Assembly: GCA_001303415.1 (NCBI GenBank)
Contig: LJTN01000028.1
Span: 1 to 35,147 of the forward strand
Origin: Myxococcales bacterium SG8_38
GTDB taxonomy: Bacteria; Myxococcota_A; Polyangia; Polyangiales; Houyiibacteriaceae
Reading direction: 5' to 3'
DNA: 35,147 nt
In this document: positions 26,204 through 35,147 of the stretch, piece after piece
Layout: every line of letters begins with the position of its first letter
How positions within the stretch are numbered: the stretch's first letter is position 1
Notes under the pieces: model-generated
What the model saw: only the letters and a program-made list of their open reading frames with translations
Told to the model about the DNA's origin: nothing
The model's database searches: none
Program-made: the position numbers and the translations under genes

Positions 26204-28357
26204 CTATTTCTGCATCGGCACTCGAAGGTCTACACGGCGAAGCAGGCGCGAGCCAGCCCGAAGCGCCCAAGCCTCCGTTCCAAGCGCGATCAGCGCCGCG
26301 GCCACCGGCGTCATCCACCCGAGAATTGCGCCCGCGGCGACCAGGAGCCCGACTGCCACGCACACACCGGTGCTTCGCCAAACAGAGCGTCGAACAGCAC
26401 GCGCGATCCACAGCGAGTCGGCTGCATCCCGCACGTCTCGGCTCGCGATCACGACGCCGCGCTCTTCGAGCGCCGCACCCGTGACGCGAAGCGAGATCGG
26501 CACGTCCGATGCTGCCAGCACGGCATCGTCCTCGCCGCCCCGACCGATGGCCGCAGTGATTCCGCCGGTCTCCCGAAGGGCCCGGACCTCGGCTACCCGC
26601 TCATCGGGCAGGAGCGGAGCCTTGACCTGCGAGGTGCCGAGATGGGAGGCGATGCGCTCCACGGTCCGCCGGTCATCACCAGACAAGATGACCACCTCGC
26701 AAGGGAGGTCGGCGATTCGTTGGACGGCATCGCGGGCGCCGACGTGGGTAGGATCCAAGATCGCGAGCAGCAACTCCACGCGTCCATCGACCGCGACGAA
26801 AATCGGCGTGAGGCCTTCGTTCTCCATGTGGACGGCGTCGCTATCGGCGGCAGCGACGCTGATGCCTTCGTCGAGCAAGAGTTGGCGCCGTCCGACGACG
26901 ACTGGGATGCCGTTCGTGGTGACCGCCGCGACTCCGAGCCCGGCCAGGGCGCGCTCCTTGCGCACGGCCGCAGCAGGGTAGCCGTGCTCTTCCGCGTAGC
27001 GTTGAATCGCCCGCGCGACGGGGTGGTCCTCGGCTGCCTTTTCGGCAGCCGCCGCTAGGCCCACGACCCATTCCAAATCGCCGGTTCCGAGGCGATACAC
27101 CTGGTGAACGATGGGCTCTCCCGCGGTGAGGGCGCCCCGCAGCAAGATGGCCGCGGTGCTCGTCCGGCCGGCCTCGCGCAGGGCGCGCAGGCTTCCGAAG
27201 AAGATCCCGCGGCGCGCCGACGCCAACGCTCCAGCCTCGGGCGGTCCGTCCAACGAAGCGACGAATGCGAGGACCGGCAGCCCGAGCAGCAACGTTCCCG
27301 CAGCATCGGGGCCCGCCCATGCGAGTACGGCGAGAGCCGCCAGGGCGGGCACCATCCAGCTCCAATGTGCAAGGGCAAAACGCAGCCTGGGCGCAGCGGG
27401 GACCTGCTGATTGCGCCTGCCAAGCTCAATCCCGCGCACCATCGCTCGCTCCTGGCCGGTCCGCCGGACTCGGATGGTCAGCGCGCCTTCGAGGACGCGG
27501 GTGCCGGCGAGAATGAAGTCGCCTCGGGCGTACGGCTTCGAATGCAGCGCCTTCGGGTAGCGAAGCGCGAGCCCGGCCCCCTCTTCGACCACGCCGTCCG
27601 CGGGCACGGCCTCTCCTTCCAGGACCACTGCGACGTCGCCTTGGTGGAGCTGCGTCGCGGGCACCTCCTCGTACGCCGAGGTTCCCCGCGAGGGCACGCG
27701 AGCTTTGTGCGGCAGCGTGTCACGAAGCTCGGTTGCAACGACTCGAACCGGCACGAGCATCGACGCATGAACCCAGTTGCGGCTCGAGATGATGATCGCT
27801 GCAACCGAGGCGCCGAGCAGCGCCCACTGTCGTGCGACGGGATCACCCACGGAGGCAGCTGCCACGGCCGCGAGCACGAGCCCAGCGGGTCCGACCGCCC
27901 GAAAGGACTCCGGCGCCCGAACGGTGCGCAGTGGGATGCGCGCGTTGAGCGCAGCGGACACGGTGATGAGCACGGCCGTGAGCCACCCGAGCATTTGGTT
28001 GGTGCTCAGGCCGACGATGACGAGCGAGACCAGGCTGAGACCGACAGCCAAGGCCGGATCGTGCGGGTGCGCCCCTGCGGCTTGGCCATCGGCGGCAGAC
28101 GCCTGGTCTCGGACCACCGTAGCCTCGCGCACCAAATCGGGAATCGACGGTCTCTCCACCCGAGGGCTCTTCGAAGCGGGACGGGACGGCGCATCGAAAT
28201 CACGCTCGCCCCGGAGGAACCGGGCGCGGCATTGATCGCTGCAAAGAAAACGGACGCCGTCCTCGAGCCAACACACCCGCGGTGCGCGAAGGGCGTCCAC
28301 CTCCCGCCCGCAGACGGGGCACGGACGAAACTCACCCGTAGGTCGCGCTGGAAGCAT
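26204..28357 (-). CDS. Catalytically degenerate P1B-type ATPase homologue with N-terminal YHS/TRASH-like finger
   Basis: The 717-residue product starts at ATG 28357, eight bases after a perfect AGGAGG. Residues 13-43 hold a CPVC...CSDQC finger of YHS/TRASH type. Hydrophobic segments at about 105-136, 155-190, 330-370 and 662-695 give the eight-helix P1B layout, with an A-domain-like block (235-300) and N/P domains. Family landmarks kept are [25 protein letters not shown], the N-domain HP (EDHPVAR) and [13 protein letters not shown]. Lost are the CPC ion site (LPV), the phosphorylated Asp in DKTGT (LLRGA, residues 405-409), the TGE loop, and GDGxND (GRGGED). It cannot work by the normal phosphoenzyme cycle. 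It could be a metal sensor, a subunit or a chaperone. Codon use resembles its neighbours, with no internal stop. It is first in a unit with argH and lysA. Confidence 0.85.
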   Translation of the reverse strand: MLPARPTGEFRPCPVCGREVDALRAPRVCWLEDGVRFLCSDQCRARFLRGERDFDAPSRPASKSPRVERPSIPDLVREATVVRDQASAADGQAAGAHPHDPALAVGLSLVSLVIVGLSTNQMLGWLTAVLITVSAALNARIPLRTVRAPESFRAVGPAGLVLAAVAAASVGDPVARQWALLGASVAAIIISSRNWVHASMLVPVRVVATELRDTLPHKARVPSRGTSAYEEVPATQLHQGDVAVVLEGEAVPADGVVEEGAGLALRYPKALHSKPYARGDFILAGTRVLEGALTIRVRRTGQERAMVRGIELGRRNQQVPAAPRLRFALAHWSWMVPALAALAVLAWAGPDAAGTLLLGLPVLAFVASLDGPPEAGALASARRGIFFGSLRALREAGRTSTAAILLRGALTAGEPIVHQVYRLGTGDLEWVVGLAAAAEKAAEDHPVARAIQRYAEEHGYPAAAVRKERALAGLGVAAVTTNGIPVVVGRRQLLLDEGISVAAADSDAVHMENEGLTPIFVAVDGRVELLLAILDPTHVGARDAVQRIADLPCEVVILSGDDRRTVERIASHLGTSQVKAPLLPDERVAEVRALRETGGITAAIGRGGEDDAVLAASDVPISLRVTGAALEERGVVIASRDVRDAADSLWIARAVRRSVWRSTGVCVAVGLLVAAGAILGWMTPVAAALIALGTEAWALRAGSRLLRRVDLRVPMQK

Positions 28358-28365
28358 CACGCAAA

Positions 28366-28371
28366 CCTCCT
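28366..28371 (-). promoter_or_regulatory. Consensus ribosome binding site of the pseudo-ATPase gene
   Basis: Minus strand AGGAGG, eight bases before ATG 28357 and five before GTG 28360. The spacing favours the ATG. Confidence 0.8.
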
Positions 28372-28424
28372 ACGAGGAATCGACATCGGGTCAAGGACGC
28401 GGTAAGGGTCCGGCCGGAGGTCAG

Positions 28425-29816
28425 ATGACGACGCGTGTCGAAACCGACTCGATGGGCCCCGTCGAGGTGCCCGCCGACAAATACTACGGCGCACAGACGA
28501 TGAGGTCGCGCATGAACTTCCGCATCGGTGCCGAGCAGATGCCGATCGAGATCATCCGTGCGTTTGGAATCCTCAAGAAAGCTGCTGCGATTACCAACCA
28601 CGAGCTCGACAACCTCGAAAAAGACATTTGTGATCTCATCGTGCGCGCGGCCGACGAGATCATCGAGGGCAAGCTGGACGAGCACTTTCCCCTGGTGGTT
28701 TGGCAGACCGGCTCCGGAACCCAGTCGAACATGAACGTCAACGAGGTGATCTCCAACCGAGCGATCGAGCTCGTCGGTGGCGAGGTGGGAAGCAAGAAGC
28801 CGGTTCACCCGAACGACCACGTCAACCGGTCCCAATCGTCGAACGATACGTTCCCCACGGCGATGCACGTCGCGGCCGTTATGGCGGTCGAAACCATGAT
28901 CCCGAGGGTGCGGGTCCTTCGAGACACCCTCGCCGCAAAGGCCAAGGCGTTTTCCCACATCGTGAAAATCGGCCGAACCCACCTCCAAGACGCGACGCCC
29001 CTGACGCTCGGCCAGGAGATCAGCGGGTGGGTCTCGCAGCTCGATCACGCAATGGCTGCGGTCGAAGCCACCATGCCTCCGCTTCGCGAGCTGGCGCTCG
29101 GGGGAACGGCGGTGGGAACCGGGCTCAACACCCATCCGAAATACGCGCACCGCGTCGCAGCAAAGATCAGCGAAATAAGCGGGACACATTTCGTCTCGGC
29201 GCCGAACAAGTTTGCCGCGCTTGCGGCCCACGATGCTTTCGTCGGCACGAGCGGAGCGCTCAAGCAGCTGGCGGTCGCGCTGATGAAGGTCGCAAACGAC
29301 GTGCGTTGGTTGTCATCCGGTCCGCGTTCGGGGATCGGCGAGATTCGCATTCCCGAGAACGAGCCGGGCAGCTCGATCATGCCCGGTAAGGTCAACCCCA
29401 CGCAGTGCGAGGCGATGACGATGGTGTGCACCCAGGTCATGGGGAACGACGTGACCATTGGAATCGCCGGGTCTCAGGGCAACTTCGAGCTCAACGTGTA
29501 CAAGCCGGTGATGGCCTACAACCTGCTTCAGTCGATTCGATTGCTCGGCGACGCGTGCCAGAGCTTCAACGACAACTGCGCGGTGGGAATCGAGCCGAAC
29601 CTCGAAACGATCGACGACAAGCTCCGGCGCTCGCTCATGTTGGTGACGGCGCTCAACCCGATCATCGGGTACGACAACGCGGCCAAGGTCGCCAAGCACG
29701 CCTACAAGAACAACACGACCCTGCGCGAGGCAGCCGTCGAGCTCGGGCTGTTGACCGGCGAGCAGTTCGATGAGGCAGTCAAGCCCGAAGAAATGGTGGG
29801 GCCCCTGAAGGTATGA
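28425..29816 (+). CDS. fumC: Class II fumarate hydratase
   Basis: This iron-independent fumarase interconverts fumarate and malate in the TCA cycle. It has 463 residues. Motifs: [14 protein letters not shown], the [11 protein letters not shown] block, the catalytic His in [10 protein letters not shown], and [13 protein letters not shown] near residue 315 with the catalytic Ser. The ATG has GGAGGTCAG upstream. It is divergent from the pseudo-ATPase gene across a 67-base spacer, and overlaps the following GNAT-like gene by four bases. ArgH on the other strand also releases fumarate, which may be coincidence. Confidence 0.96.
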   Translation: MTTRVETDSMGPVEVPADKYYGAQTMRSRMNFRIGAEQMPIEIIRAFGILKKAAAITNHELDNLEKDICDLIVRAADEIIEGKLDEHFPLVVWQTGSGTQSNMNVNEVISNRAIELVGGEVGSKKPVHPNDHVNRSQSSNDTFPTAMHVAAVMAVETMIPRVRVLRDTLAAKAKAFSHIVKIGRTHLQDATPLTLGQEISGWVSQLDHAMAAVEATMPPLRELALGGTAVGTGLNTHPKYAHRVAAKISEISGTHFVSAPNKFAALAAHDAFVGTSGALKQLAVALMKVANDVRWLSSGPRSGIGEIRIPENEPGSSIMPGKVNPTQCEAMTMVCTQVMGNDVTIGIAGSQGNFELNVYKPVMAYNLLQSIRLLGDACQSFNDNCAVGIEPNLETIDDKLRRSLMLVTALNPIIGYDNAAKVAKHAYKNNTTLREAAVELGLLTGEQFDEAVKPEEMVGPLKV

Positions 29817-30949
29817 GCGTCGAGGTCAAGCAGCACCAGCCCGGCAAGGATCTCGACGATTTCATTCAGGTCGCGTTCGAGGTCTATCGAGACGACCCGG
29901 CCTGGGTGCCACCGCTTCAGATGGAGATCCGGGACCGTCTCACGCCCAAGAAGAACCCGTTCTTCAAGCATGCCGAGGTCACGCTGTTTACGGCTTGGAA
30001 GGGTGGCAAGGCCGTGGGTCGCATCTCTGCGCAGATCGACCACGAGCACCTTCGCATTCACCGGGACAACGCCGGCTTCTTCGGATTCTTCGACACGGTG
30101 GACGACCAGGAGGTCGCCTCGGCGCTGGTCGAAGCGGCGGCAGAATGGCTCGCCAAGCGGGGGACGACCACGATGCGCGGGCCGTTTTCGCTGTCGATCA
30201 ACGAAGAGACCGGCATGCTGGTCGAAGGGTTCGATTCGCCGCCGACGATCATGTCGCCGCACCACCGTCCGCACCAGGGTTTGCTGGCCGAGGGCGCGGG
30301 GCTCGGGAAGGTGAAGGACTGTTACGGGTGGAAGTACCTCGTCGTGCCCGCCCCGGCACGCGCCCAACGGGCGCTCGATGCCATGAACAGCTTGCCCGAG
30401 GTGCGCTTTCGCTCGGTGAGCCCGCGCAAGCTGAAGACCGAGGTTCACGACATCCTCGCCGTCTTCAATGATGCTTGGCAACACAACTGGGGCTTCGTTC
30501 CCGCCACCGATTCGGAAGCAAAGAAGATGGCCGCGGATTTGCAGCTTATCTTGGACAAGGAGCTTTCGTTCTTTGCCGAGATCGACGGCCGGCCGGTCGG
30601 CATCTGCATTTGTCTGCCCAATCTGAACGAGGTGATCCGCGATTTCGAGGGGAAGCTGACCCCGGTCAACATCGCAAAGCTCATTTGGCGCCTGAAGATC
30701 CGGCGACCGAAGTCGGCGCGTTTGATGCTGCTCGGGATACGGACCGAGCTTCGGGGCAAGAGGCGCTATGCGCCTTTGGCGACCGCCATCATTGCCGAGT
30801 TGGTCCGTCGCGGGCTCGAGCAGGGTTACGAGTGGGCTGAGCTCGGTTGGACGCTCGAGGACAACCGGCTGATCAACGCGTCGATCCGCAGCATGGGCGC
30901 CACGATCTACAAGCGCTATCGCCTCTTCGAAAAGCCGATCGGCGCCTAG
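29813..30949 (+). CDS. GNAT-like N-acyltransferase of unknown substrate
   Basis: This is a 378-residue protein resembling the YghO-type family of double GNAT-fold proteins. The N-terminus has [12 protein letters not shown], with hydrophobic and aromatic residues typical of the family. Later come a [15 protein letters not shown] segment, a helical block around [14 protein letters not shown], and a C-terminal GNAT portion ([19 protein letters not shown]). No substrate can be named. Its ATG overlaps the fumC stop, so expression is tied to fumC. The stop overlaps comEC by four bases tail to tail. Confidence 0.75.
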   Translation: MSVEVKQHQPGKDLDDFIQVAFEVYRDDPAWVPPLQMEIRDRLTPKKNPFFKHAEVTLFTAWKGGKAVGRISAQIDHEHLRIHRDNAGFFGFFDTVDDQEVASALVEAAAEWLAKRGTTTMRGPFSLSINEETGMLVEGFDSPPTIMSPHHRPHQGLLAEGAGLGKVKDCYGWKYLVVPAPARAQRALDAMNSLPEVRFRSVSPRKLKTEVHDILAVFNDAWQHNWGFVPATDSEAKKMAADLQLILDKELSFFAEIDGRPVGICICLPNLNEVIRDFEGKLTPVNIAKLIWRLKIRRPKSARLMLLGIRTELRGKRRYAPLATAIIAELVRRGLEQGYEWAELGWTLEDNRLINASIRSMGATIYKRYRLFEKPIGA

Positions 30950-33249
30950 CGCACGAGCTCGAGGCGCTCGCCGTCGGTGCTTAGGATGACACCGCCGTGC
31001 AAGTCGGTGCGCAGCACCCGCGCCCCGGCGCTCCGAAGGCGAGCGATGACTTCTGGGCTGGGATGTCCGTAGAGGTTGCTTGCGCCGCTGCTCACCACGG
31101 CGATCGAAGGGCGGACGGCCTCGAGAAACGAGGGCGAGGTCGAGGTTCTCGAGCCATGATGACCGACCTTGAGCACATCGGCGGGCTCGATGCGATGGGC
31201 GCGGATGAGCCGACGCTCAGACTCGGCTGCGAGGTCGCCGGCGAGCAAGAATGAGCGGCGGCCGAGGGTCACCCGAATTGTGAGCGAGTTGTCGTTCAGG
31301 CCGAGCTCGGGGTCGTAGCGCGGGCAAGGCCACAACACACGGAGGCGTGCATCCCCGAAGCGATGCTGGCGCTCACACAGCTCGGGAGAGAAACGGACGC
31401 GCGTGCCGCGGGAGAGAGCGGACGACACCAGCCGGTTCATCGCTCCGTCTCGCTCTTCGACCAGGAGCTGACCGTTGAGCCAGAGCTCATCGATCTCGAT
31501 TTCGTCGAGCAACGCGGACAGCCCTCCGTAGTGGTCGGGATGGCCGTGCGTGATGATCACCAGGTCGAGACGGCTGCGGCGGCGGGCTGCGAGCAACGAT
31601 CGAAGCTCACGAGCTGCGGGGTGACGGCCTCCTTGGCCCGTGTCCACCAGCGCCACGCGCCCGTCTGGAAAATCGATCAACGTGGCGTCTCCTTGGCCCA
31701 CGTCGACGAAAGTCACCCGCAGCATCTGCCGAGGGTGCTCTCGCGCTACCAAGGCGCGGTCCGCGGCAAGCCACAAGAGAGCTGCGACAGCGACGACCCC
31801 AACGCGCCGCCGCCAGCAACGCAGGAGCAGCAAGAGCAAGCAGGCGGCGCCCACGATGAAGCCTTGCGGAATGTCGAGCGGTGGGAGACGCCTGGTCAGG
31901 GCGAGCGGAGCGAACACGTCGCAAATCGAGAGCAGCAGATTGACGGCGGAGGTCAGCGCCATCGCAGCCCAGCCGGTCGCGCCTGGCACCCAGACCGCGA
32001 GCGCGAACAAATGGGCGAGCGGCACCACGACCCAGCTCCCGAAGGGCAAGACGAGGATGTTGGTGAGCCATCCGATCAGCGGAACGCCTCCAAACCACCA
32101 CCAGACCATGGGCGTGGTGGCGATCAACGTTCGCGCGCTGATCACGGCCGAAGCGCGGAGTCGAGCCCAGCGTAAGCGGCGGGAGCTGCCGGGGGCGCTG
32201 AGGATCGCAGAGGTGGCCACAATGGAGAGGAGGAACGCCGGTCGCAGCGCCATCGCAGGGTCGGGCACCGAGAGGATCAAGGCTGCCGCCGCCGCAGCGG
32301 CGCCGGAGGAGGGCCGCCGGCCGATCACCACCATGGTCCAGGCGAGGGCGGCCGTGATGGCGGCCCGCCATGCGCTCGGTGATCCACCGGCAAAGAGGGC
32401 GTGAAGCAAGGTCAGCGGAATGCCGAGTGCTGCAGCGAGCCGCCGTGCATCGAATGCGGCCGCCCAGCCGCGCAGCATCCAAGACAAGGCGCGCACTAGC
32501 GTGCCGCTCACCAACGCCACGTGAAGCCCCGACACGGCAAACAAGTGCGCCAGCCCGACCGCGGCGATGGTCTGCCGCTGCTCGTATTCGAGCGCGGCGC
32601 CGTCACCGAGGACCAACGCCCGGGCGACGCCGGCCGCGTCCTGCGGCAAGTTGTCATCCATGTGGCCGCGAAGCTCCGTGCGCGCTTCGTAGATGGCGCG
32701 AGCGAGCGGCGAGATTCCGGCGATCCCGAGCGGCGTCTCCTTATCCCACCCCGCCCCACACGCCCCGGGCTTGCCCCGCGACAAGTGGGGATGCGGCGAC
32801 GGGTTGTAGAGCTCGGTGCGCGGACGGAGCTCGGCGCGAAGATGAACCACGCTTCCCCTTGGCGGAGCTCGACGGCTCGGCATGCGCGTCTCGAGGAGGA
32901 TGCCCGAAGGGACCTGTTGCTGGGACGTGGAGAGACGGCCTTCGATGGTGCGCAATCGAACCCGCGCATCGCCCATGCCATGGCGTACCGACTCGACATG
33001 CGCGCTGATCGACGCGTCTCCACGCACGTCACAGCGGGGCTGGGCAGTCTGGGACACGCCGAGGCCCGACAGCAGCGCCAGCAGCGAAAGTGGTGCGACC
33101 CAAAGCCTCGCTCCGAGCTCTCTGCCGTGCAGCACGATGCTGAGCGCCGCGAGCAGGGCCACCCCGGCGAGCATCGGTCCCGTTTCGGCCTGCCGCTGCG
33201 CCCCGATGAACAGGCCGCTCAGCCAGCCTCCGGCGATCCAAGGAAGCAC
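30946..33249 (-). CDS. comEC: DNA internalisation competence protein ComEC/Rec2
   Basis: ComEC forms the inner-membrane channel that takes up single-stranded DNA in natural transformation. It has 767 residues: N-terminal membrane helices and a soluble OB-like part, then the competence domain with HLFAVSGLHVAL (235-246) and several membrane helices, then a C-terminal metallo-beta-lactamase domain starting near TFVDVGQGDATLID with zinc motif THGHPDHYGG. All three parts are intact. Start GTG 33249 lacks a clear ribosome binding site. No other com or pil genes are nearby, so it is probably a single-gene locus. Confidence 0.9.
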   Translation of the reverse strand: MLPWIAGGWLSGLFIGAQRQAETGPMLAGVALLAALSIVLHGRELGARLWVAPLSLLALLSGLGVSQTAQPRCDVRGDASISAHVESVRHGMGDARVRLRTIEGRLSTSQQQVPSGILLETRMPSRRAPPRGSVVHLRAELRPRTELYNPSPHPHLSRGKPGACGAGWDKETPLGIAGISPLARAIYEARTELRGHMDDNLPQDAAGVARALVLGDGAALEYEQRQTIAAVGLAHLFAVSGLHVALVSGTLVRALSWMLRGWAAAFDARRLAAALGIPLTLLHALFAGGSPSAWRAAITAALAWTMVVIGRRPSSGAAAAAAALILSVPDPAMALRPAFLLSIVATSAILSAPGSSRRLRWARLRASAVISARTLIATTPMVWWWFGGVPLIGWLTNILVLPFGSWVVVPLAHLFALAVWVPGATGWAAMALTSAVNLLLSICDVFAPLALTRRLPPLDIPQGFIVGAACLLLLLLRCWRRRVGVVAVAALLWLAADRALVAREHPRQMLRVTFVDVGQGDATLIDFPDGRVALVDTGQGGRHPAARELRSLLAARRRSRLDLVIITHGHPDHYGGLSALLDEIEIDELWLNGQLLVEERDGAMNRLVSSALSRGTRVRFSPELCERQHRFGDARLRVLWPCPRYDPELGLNDNSLTIRVTLGRRSFLLAGDLAAESERRLIRAHRIEPADVLKVGHHGSRTSTSPSFLEAVRPSIAVVSSGASNLYGHPSPEVIARLRSAGARVLRTDLHGGVILSTDGERLELVR

Positions 33250-33372
33250 GCGCTTCGAAGAGCAAGGGTCATGCCTGACGTTTCAACCCGGAAACGAAGC
33301 CCTGCCTGCAATCGAAATGCGGGCGGGCGCCGGCGGAGCCCACCCTTTCGCCGGGGGCAAGATGCTGGGGGC
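33250..33372. other. Intergenic spacer comEC/glsB-like
   Basis: A 123-base gap upstream of comEC and after the end of the small membrane protein gene. I see no gene or clear terminator hairpin. It is GC-rich and includes a CGGGCGCCGG stretch; a comEC promoter could not be picked out. Confidence 0.4.
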
Positions 33373-33624
33373 CTAGCTCTTCTTGACCACGCGATAGAGC
33401 CAGAGGGCGAGCAAGGCCCCGGCGATGGCAATGACGAAGCTCCGGATATTGAAGCCTGTGACCTTACCGAAACCGAGGAGCGTCCCGAGAAACCCGCCGC
33501 CGACCGCGCCGACAATCCCTAGAGCCGTGGTTTTCAAGATGCCGCTGGCTTCCTCCCCAGGCATCAAGACCCTCGCGAGCGCCCCCGCGACCAATCCGAA
33601 AATCACCCACGAGACGATCCCCAT
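33373..33624 (-). CDS. GlsB/YeaQ/YmgE family small membrane protein
   Basis: This is an 83-residue protein with three hydrophobic stretches and the glycine-rich GIVGAVGGGFLGTLLG middle typical of the transglycosylase-associated family. Homologues are linked to general or acid stress. ATG 33624 is set by GAGGAGGAG starting three bases upstream; the longer frame to 33687 is rejected. It ends in KKS. The neighbours do not clarify its role. Confidence 0.87.
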   Translation of the reverse strand: MGIVSWVIFGLVAGALARVLMPGEEASGILKTTALGIVGAVGGGFLGTLLGFGKVTGFNIRSFVIAIAGALLALWLYRVVKKS

Positions 33625-33689
33625 GGCTCCTCCTCGTCGCGTAGTGTTGACGAAGCGTCCCCGAAGGTAAAGAGAACGGCGTCGCATCG

Positions 33690-33718
33690 TTGCGTGCGCG
33701 CGGCCTGTTGGCTAAAGC
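33690..33718 (+). promoter_or_regulatory. Promoter candidate, ppdK
   Basis: TTGCGT (33690-33695), 17 bases, TAAAGC (33713-33718). The leader would be about 33 bases and contains the AAGGGGG ribosome binding site at 33744-33750, unlike the leaderless-type starts elsewhere in the window. Confidence 0.5.
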
Positions 33719-33756
33719 CCTTCGGTGAAACCGCGTGCGCACCAAGGGGGACTGAG

Positions 33757-35147
33757 ATGACGACCAAGTGGGTCTACACACTCGACGAGCTCGACCAGGC
33801 CGAGGCTGCCGTGGGAGGCGACTGGGATCGGGTCCGTGGTCTGCTCGGCGGCAAGGGCGCAAACCTCGCCGAGATGAACCGTCTAGGTGTGCCGGTGCCT
33901 CCCGGCTTCACCATCACCACCGAGGCCTGCAATACCTATCTCGCTGCCGGCGGCGAGCTGCCAGCAGGCCTTTGGGACGAAGTCCTCGGGGCGCTTCGGT
34001 CCATGGAACGAAGGACGGGAAAGCGCTTTGGCGATCCCTCGAATCCCCTCCTGGTCTCCTGCCGATCGGGGGCGAAGTTCTCGATGCCCGGGATGATGGA
34101 CACCGTTCTCGACATCGGCCTCAACGACGAGGTGACCGAGGGCATGATTGCGCTGACGGGCAATCCGCACTTCGCGTTCGATTCGTACCGGCGGCTGATC
34201 CAGATGTTCGGCACCGTCGTGCTCGGCATCCGCGACGAGCCGTTCGAAGATGTCCTGGCACACCACCGCGAGCGCCGCGGGGTGAGCAGCGATGCCGATC
34301 TCACCAGCAACGACTTTCGTTCGATTGTCGGCGACTTCAAAGAGATCGTCCGTCGCAATGCGCGCATCGAGTTTCCGACCGATGCGGAAGACCAGCTTCG
34401 GATGGCGGTGCAGGCGGTGTTCGACAGTTGGAACGGCAAGCGAGCGCGCGACTACCGGACGGCCGCCAAGATCCCGCACGATCTAGGCACCGGCGTCAAC
34501 GTCATCACCATGGTCTACGGAAACCTCGGGGAGGGGTCGGCCACCGGTGTGGCGATGTCGCGCAATGCGACCACCGGCGAGAACGTTCTCGAAGGCGACT
34601 ATCTGCTGAACGCCCAGGGCGAGGATGTCGTTGCGGGGACCCGTCCGACCAAGCCTCTCGAAGAGCTGAAGGTGGAGATGCCCGAGGTCTATCGGCAATT
34701 CGAAGAGATCGCCCGGCGGCTGGAGCGGCACTACCGGGACATGCAGGACATGGAGTTCACCGTCGAGCGGGGAGTCCTGTGGATTCTTCAGACACGCACC
34801 GGGAAGCGGACGGCGCAGGCGGCCGTTCGAATTGCGGTCGAGCTCGCCGACGAGGGATTGATCACTCGCGAGGAAGCGCTGTTGCGCGTCCAGCCCGAGC
34901 AAATCGAGTTCTTCTTGCATCCGCAGTTCTCGCTCGAGGCCAAAGCGGGGCATTCGGTGCTGGCTCGTGGCTTGAACGTCTCGCCGGGCGCCGCCACGGG
35001 CGTGATCGCGTTCGACGCCGATCTTGCCGAGCGCTGGGCCCACGAAGGCCGGGAGGTTCTCTTGGTTCGGCCCGAAACCAAGCCAGACGACGTGCACGGG
35101 ATGCTCGCGGCCAAAGGGATTTTGACGTCGAGCGGCGGACGGACGAG
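33757..35147 (+). CDS. ppdK: Pyruvate, phosphate dikinase (partial, 5' part)
   Basis: PpdK interconverts pyruvate, ATP and phosphate with phosphoenolpyruvate, AMP and pyrophosphate. ATG 33757 follows AAGGGGG by six bases. Visible are the N-terminal ATP-grasp domain: LLGGKGANLAEM, VPVPPGFTITTE, SCRSGAKFSMPGMMDTVL, and the later VERGVLWILQTRTGKRT. The central phosphohistidine domain begins (GLNVSPGAATGVI) and the window ends at GILTSSGGRT, just before the catalytic His expected in the next few residues. 463 codons are seen of a protein usually near 880-900. The cut is the window edge, not a truncation. Confidence 0.95.
   Translation, partial: MTTKWVYTLDELDQAEAAVGGDWDRVRGLLGGKGANLAEMNRLGVPVPPGFTITTEACNTYLAAGGELPAGLWDEVLGALRSMERRTGKRFGDPSNPLLVSCRSGAKFSMPGMMDTVLDIGLNDEVTEGMIALTGNPHFAFDSYRRLIQMFGTVVLGIRDEPFEDVLAHHRERRGVSSDADLTSNDFRSIVGDFKEIVRRNARIEFPTDAEDQLRMAVQAVFDSWNGKRARDYRTAAKIPHDLGTGVNVITMVYGNLGEGSATGVAMSRNATTGENVLEGDYLLNAQGEDVVAGTRPTKPLEELKVEMPEVYRQFEEIARRLERHYRDMQDMEFTVERGVLWILQTRTGKRTAQAAVRIAVELADEGLITREEALLRVQPEQIEFFLHPQFSLEAKAGHSVLARGLNVSPGAATGVIAFDADLAERWAHEGREVLLVRPETKPDDVHGMLAAKGILTSSGGRT

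Noticed and set aside
24289-26484. 731-residue open frame on the plus strand
   Set aside because: Antisense to lysA and argH; no recognisable domain and shadow composition.
26204-28357. Frameshift or sequencing error as cause of the missing P-type ATPase motifs
   Set aside because: Family residues flank each lost motif in the same frame at the expected spacing (for example ARRGIFFGS before and GALTAGEP around LLRGA), so substitutions explain it better.
27104-28405. 433-residue open frame on the plus strand opposite the pseudo-ATPase
   Set aside because: Considered because the ATPase is degenerate, but this frame shows Gln/Arg-rich shadow composition, while the minus frame has family architecture and a perfect ribosome binding site.
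1-35147. Search for tRNA, rRNA, CRISPR, insertion sequences, long direct repeats, riboswitches and terminators
   Set aside because: Gaps are all under about 135 bases and none showed a convincing hairpin plus T-run, repeat array or transposase; reading by eye could miss weak signals.

Overview
The window is about 35 kb of GC-rich, gene-dense DNA with no mobile elements, rRNA, tRNA or CRISPR array. Codon use, many orphan two-component and c-di-GMP proteins, a cysteine-repeat lipoprotein of myxobacterial style, and short gaps with frequent 3' overlaps suggest a Myxococcota-like (former Deltaproteobacteria) chromosome, most likely a housekeeping region. The lineage is an inference from style, not from a marker gene.

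Layout. 1-1.1 kb: a DUF697-type GTPase-like protein whose P-loop lysine is arginine. 1.1-3.2 kb (minus): lipB and lpdA, coupled by a 4-base overlap. 3.3-3.8 kb: glyoxalase I. 3.8-7.4 kb (minus): a beta-oxidation pair, thiolase plus a FadN-type hydroxyacyl-CoA dehydrogenase/enoyl-CoA hydratase. 7.5-8.3 kb (minus): an inositol-monophosphatase-family (HisN-like) phosphatase. 8.4-10.4 kb: an acyltransferase followed by an atypical short-chain dehydrogenase. 10.5-11.4 kb (minus): the Cys-rich lipoprotein. 11.5-12.0 kb (minus): TrmL, divergent from a membrane-anchored protein of unknown function. 13-15.1 kb (minus): a membrane histidine kinase. 15.2-16 kb: homocysteine methyltransferase. 16-17.4 kb (minus): a kinase-receiver hybrid.

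17.5-19.3 kb: gatC-gatA, split from gatB (20.95 kb) by a REC-GGDEF diguanylate cyclase on the other strand. gatB is translationally coupled to mtnA (methionine salvage). 23.5-28.36 kb (minus): an apparent operon running pseudo-P-type ATPase, argH, lysA. 28.4-30.9 kb: fumC coupled to a GNAT-like gene. 31-33.25 kb (minus): comEC. Then glsB-like (minus) and the first third or half of ppdK, cut at the right edge just before its phosphohistidine motif.

The most unusual gene is the P1B-type ATPase homologue at 26.2-28.36 kb. It keeps the family's layout (N-terminal YHS/TRASH-like metal finger, eight probable membrane segments, A, N and P regions) but has lost the phosphorylated Asp (the DKTGT motif reads LLRGA), the CPC metal site, the TGE loop and most of the GDGxND motif. 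It is a full-length open frame with a perfect Shine-Dalgarno, so it looks like a maintained pseudoenzyme, not decay. Two other genes, the P-loop protein at the left edge and the SDR at 9.3 kb, also have substituted catalytic residues. A second recurring theme is -10-like hexamers six to eleven bases before start codons that lack a ribosome binding site, which suggests leaderless or very short-leader mRNAs.
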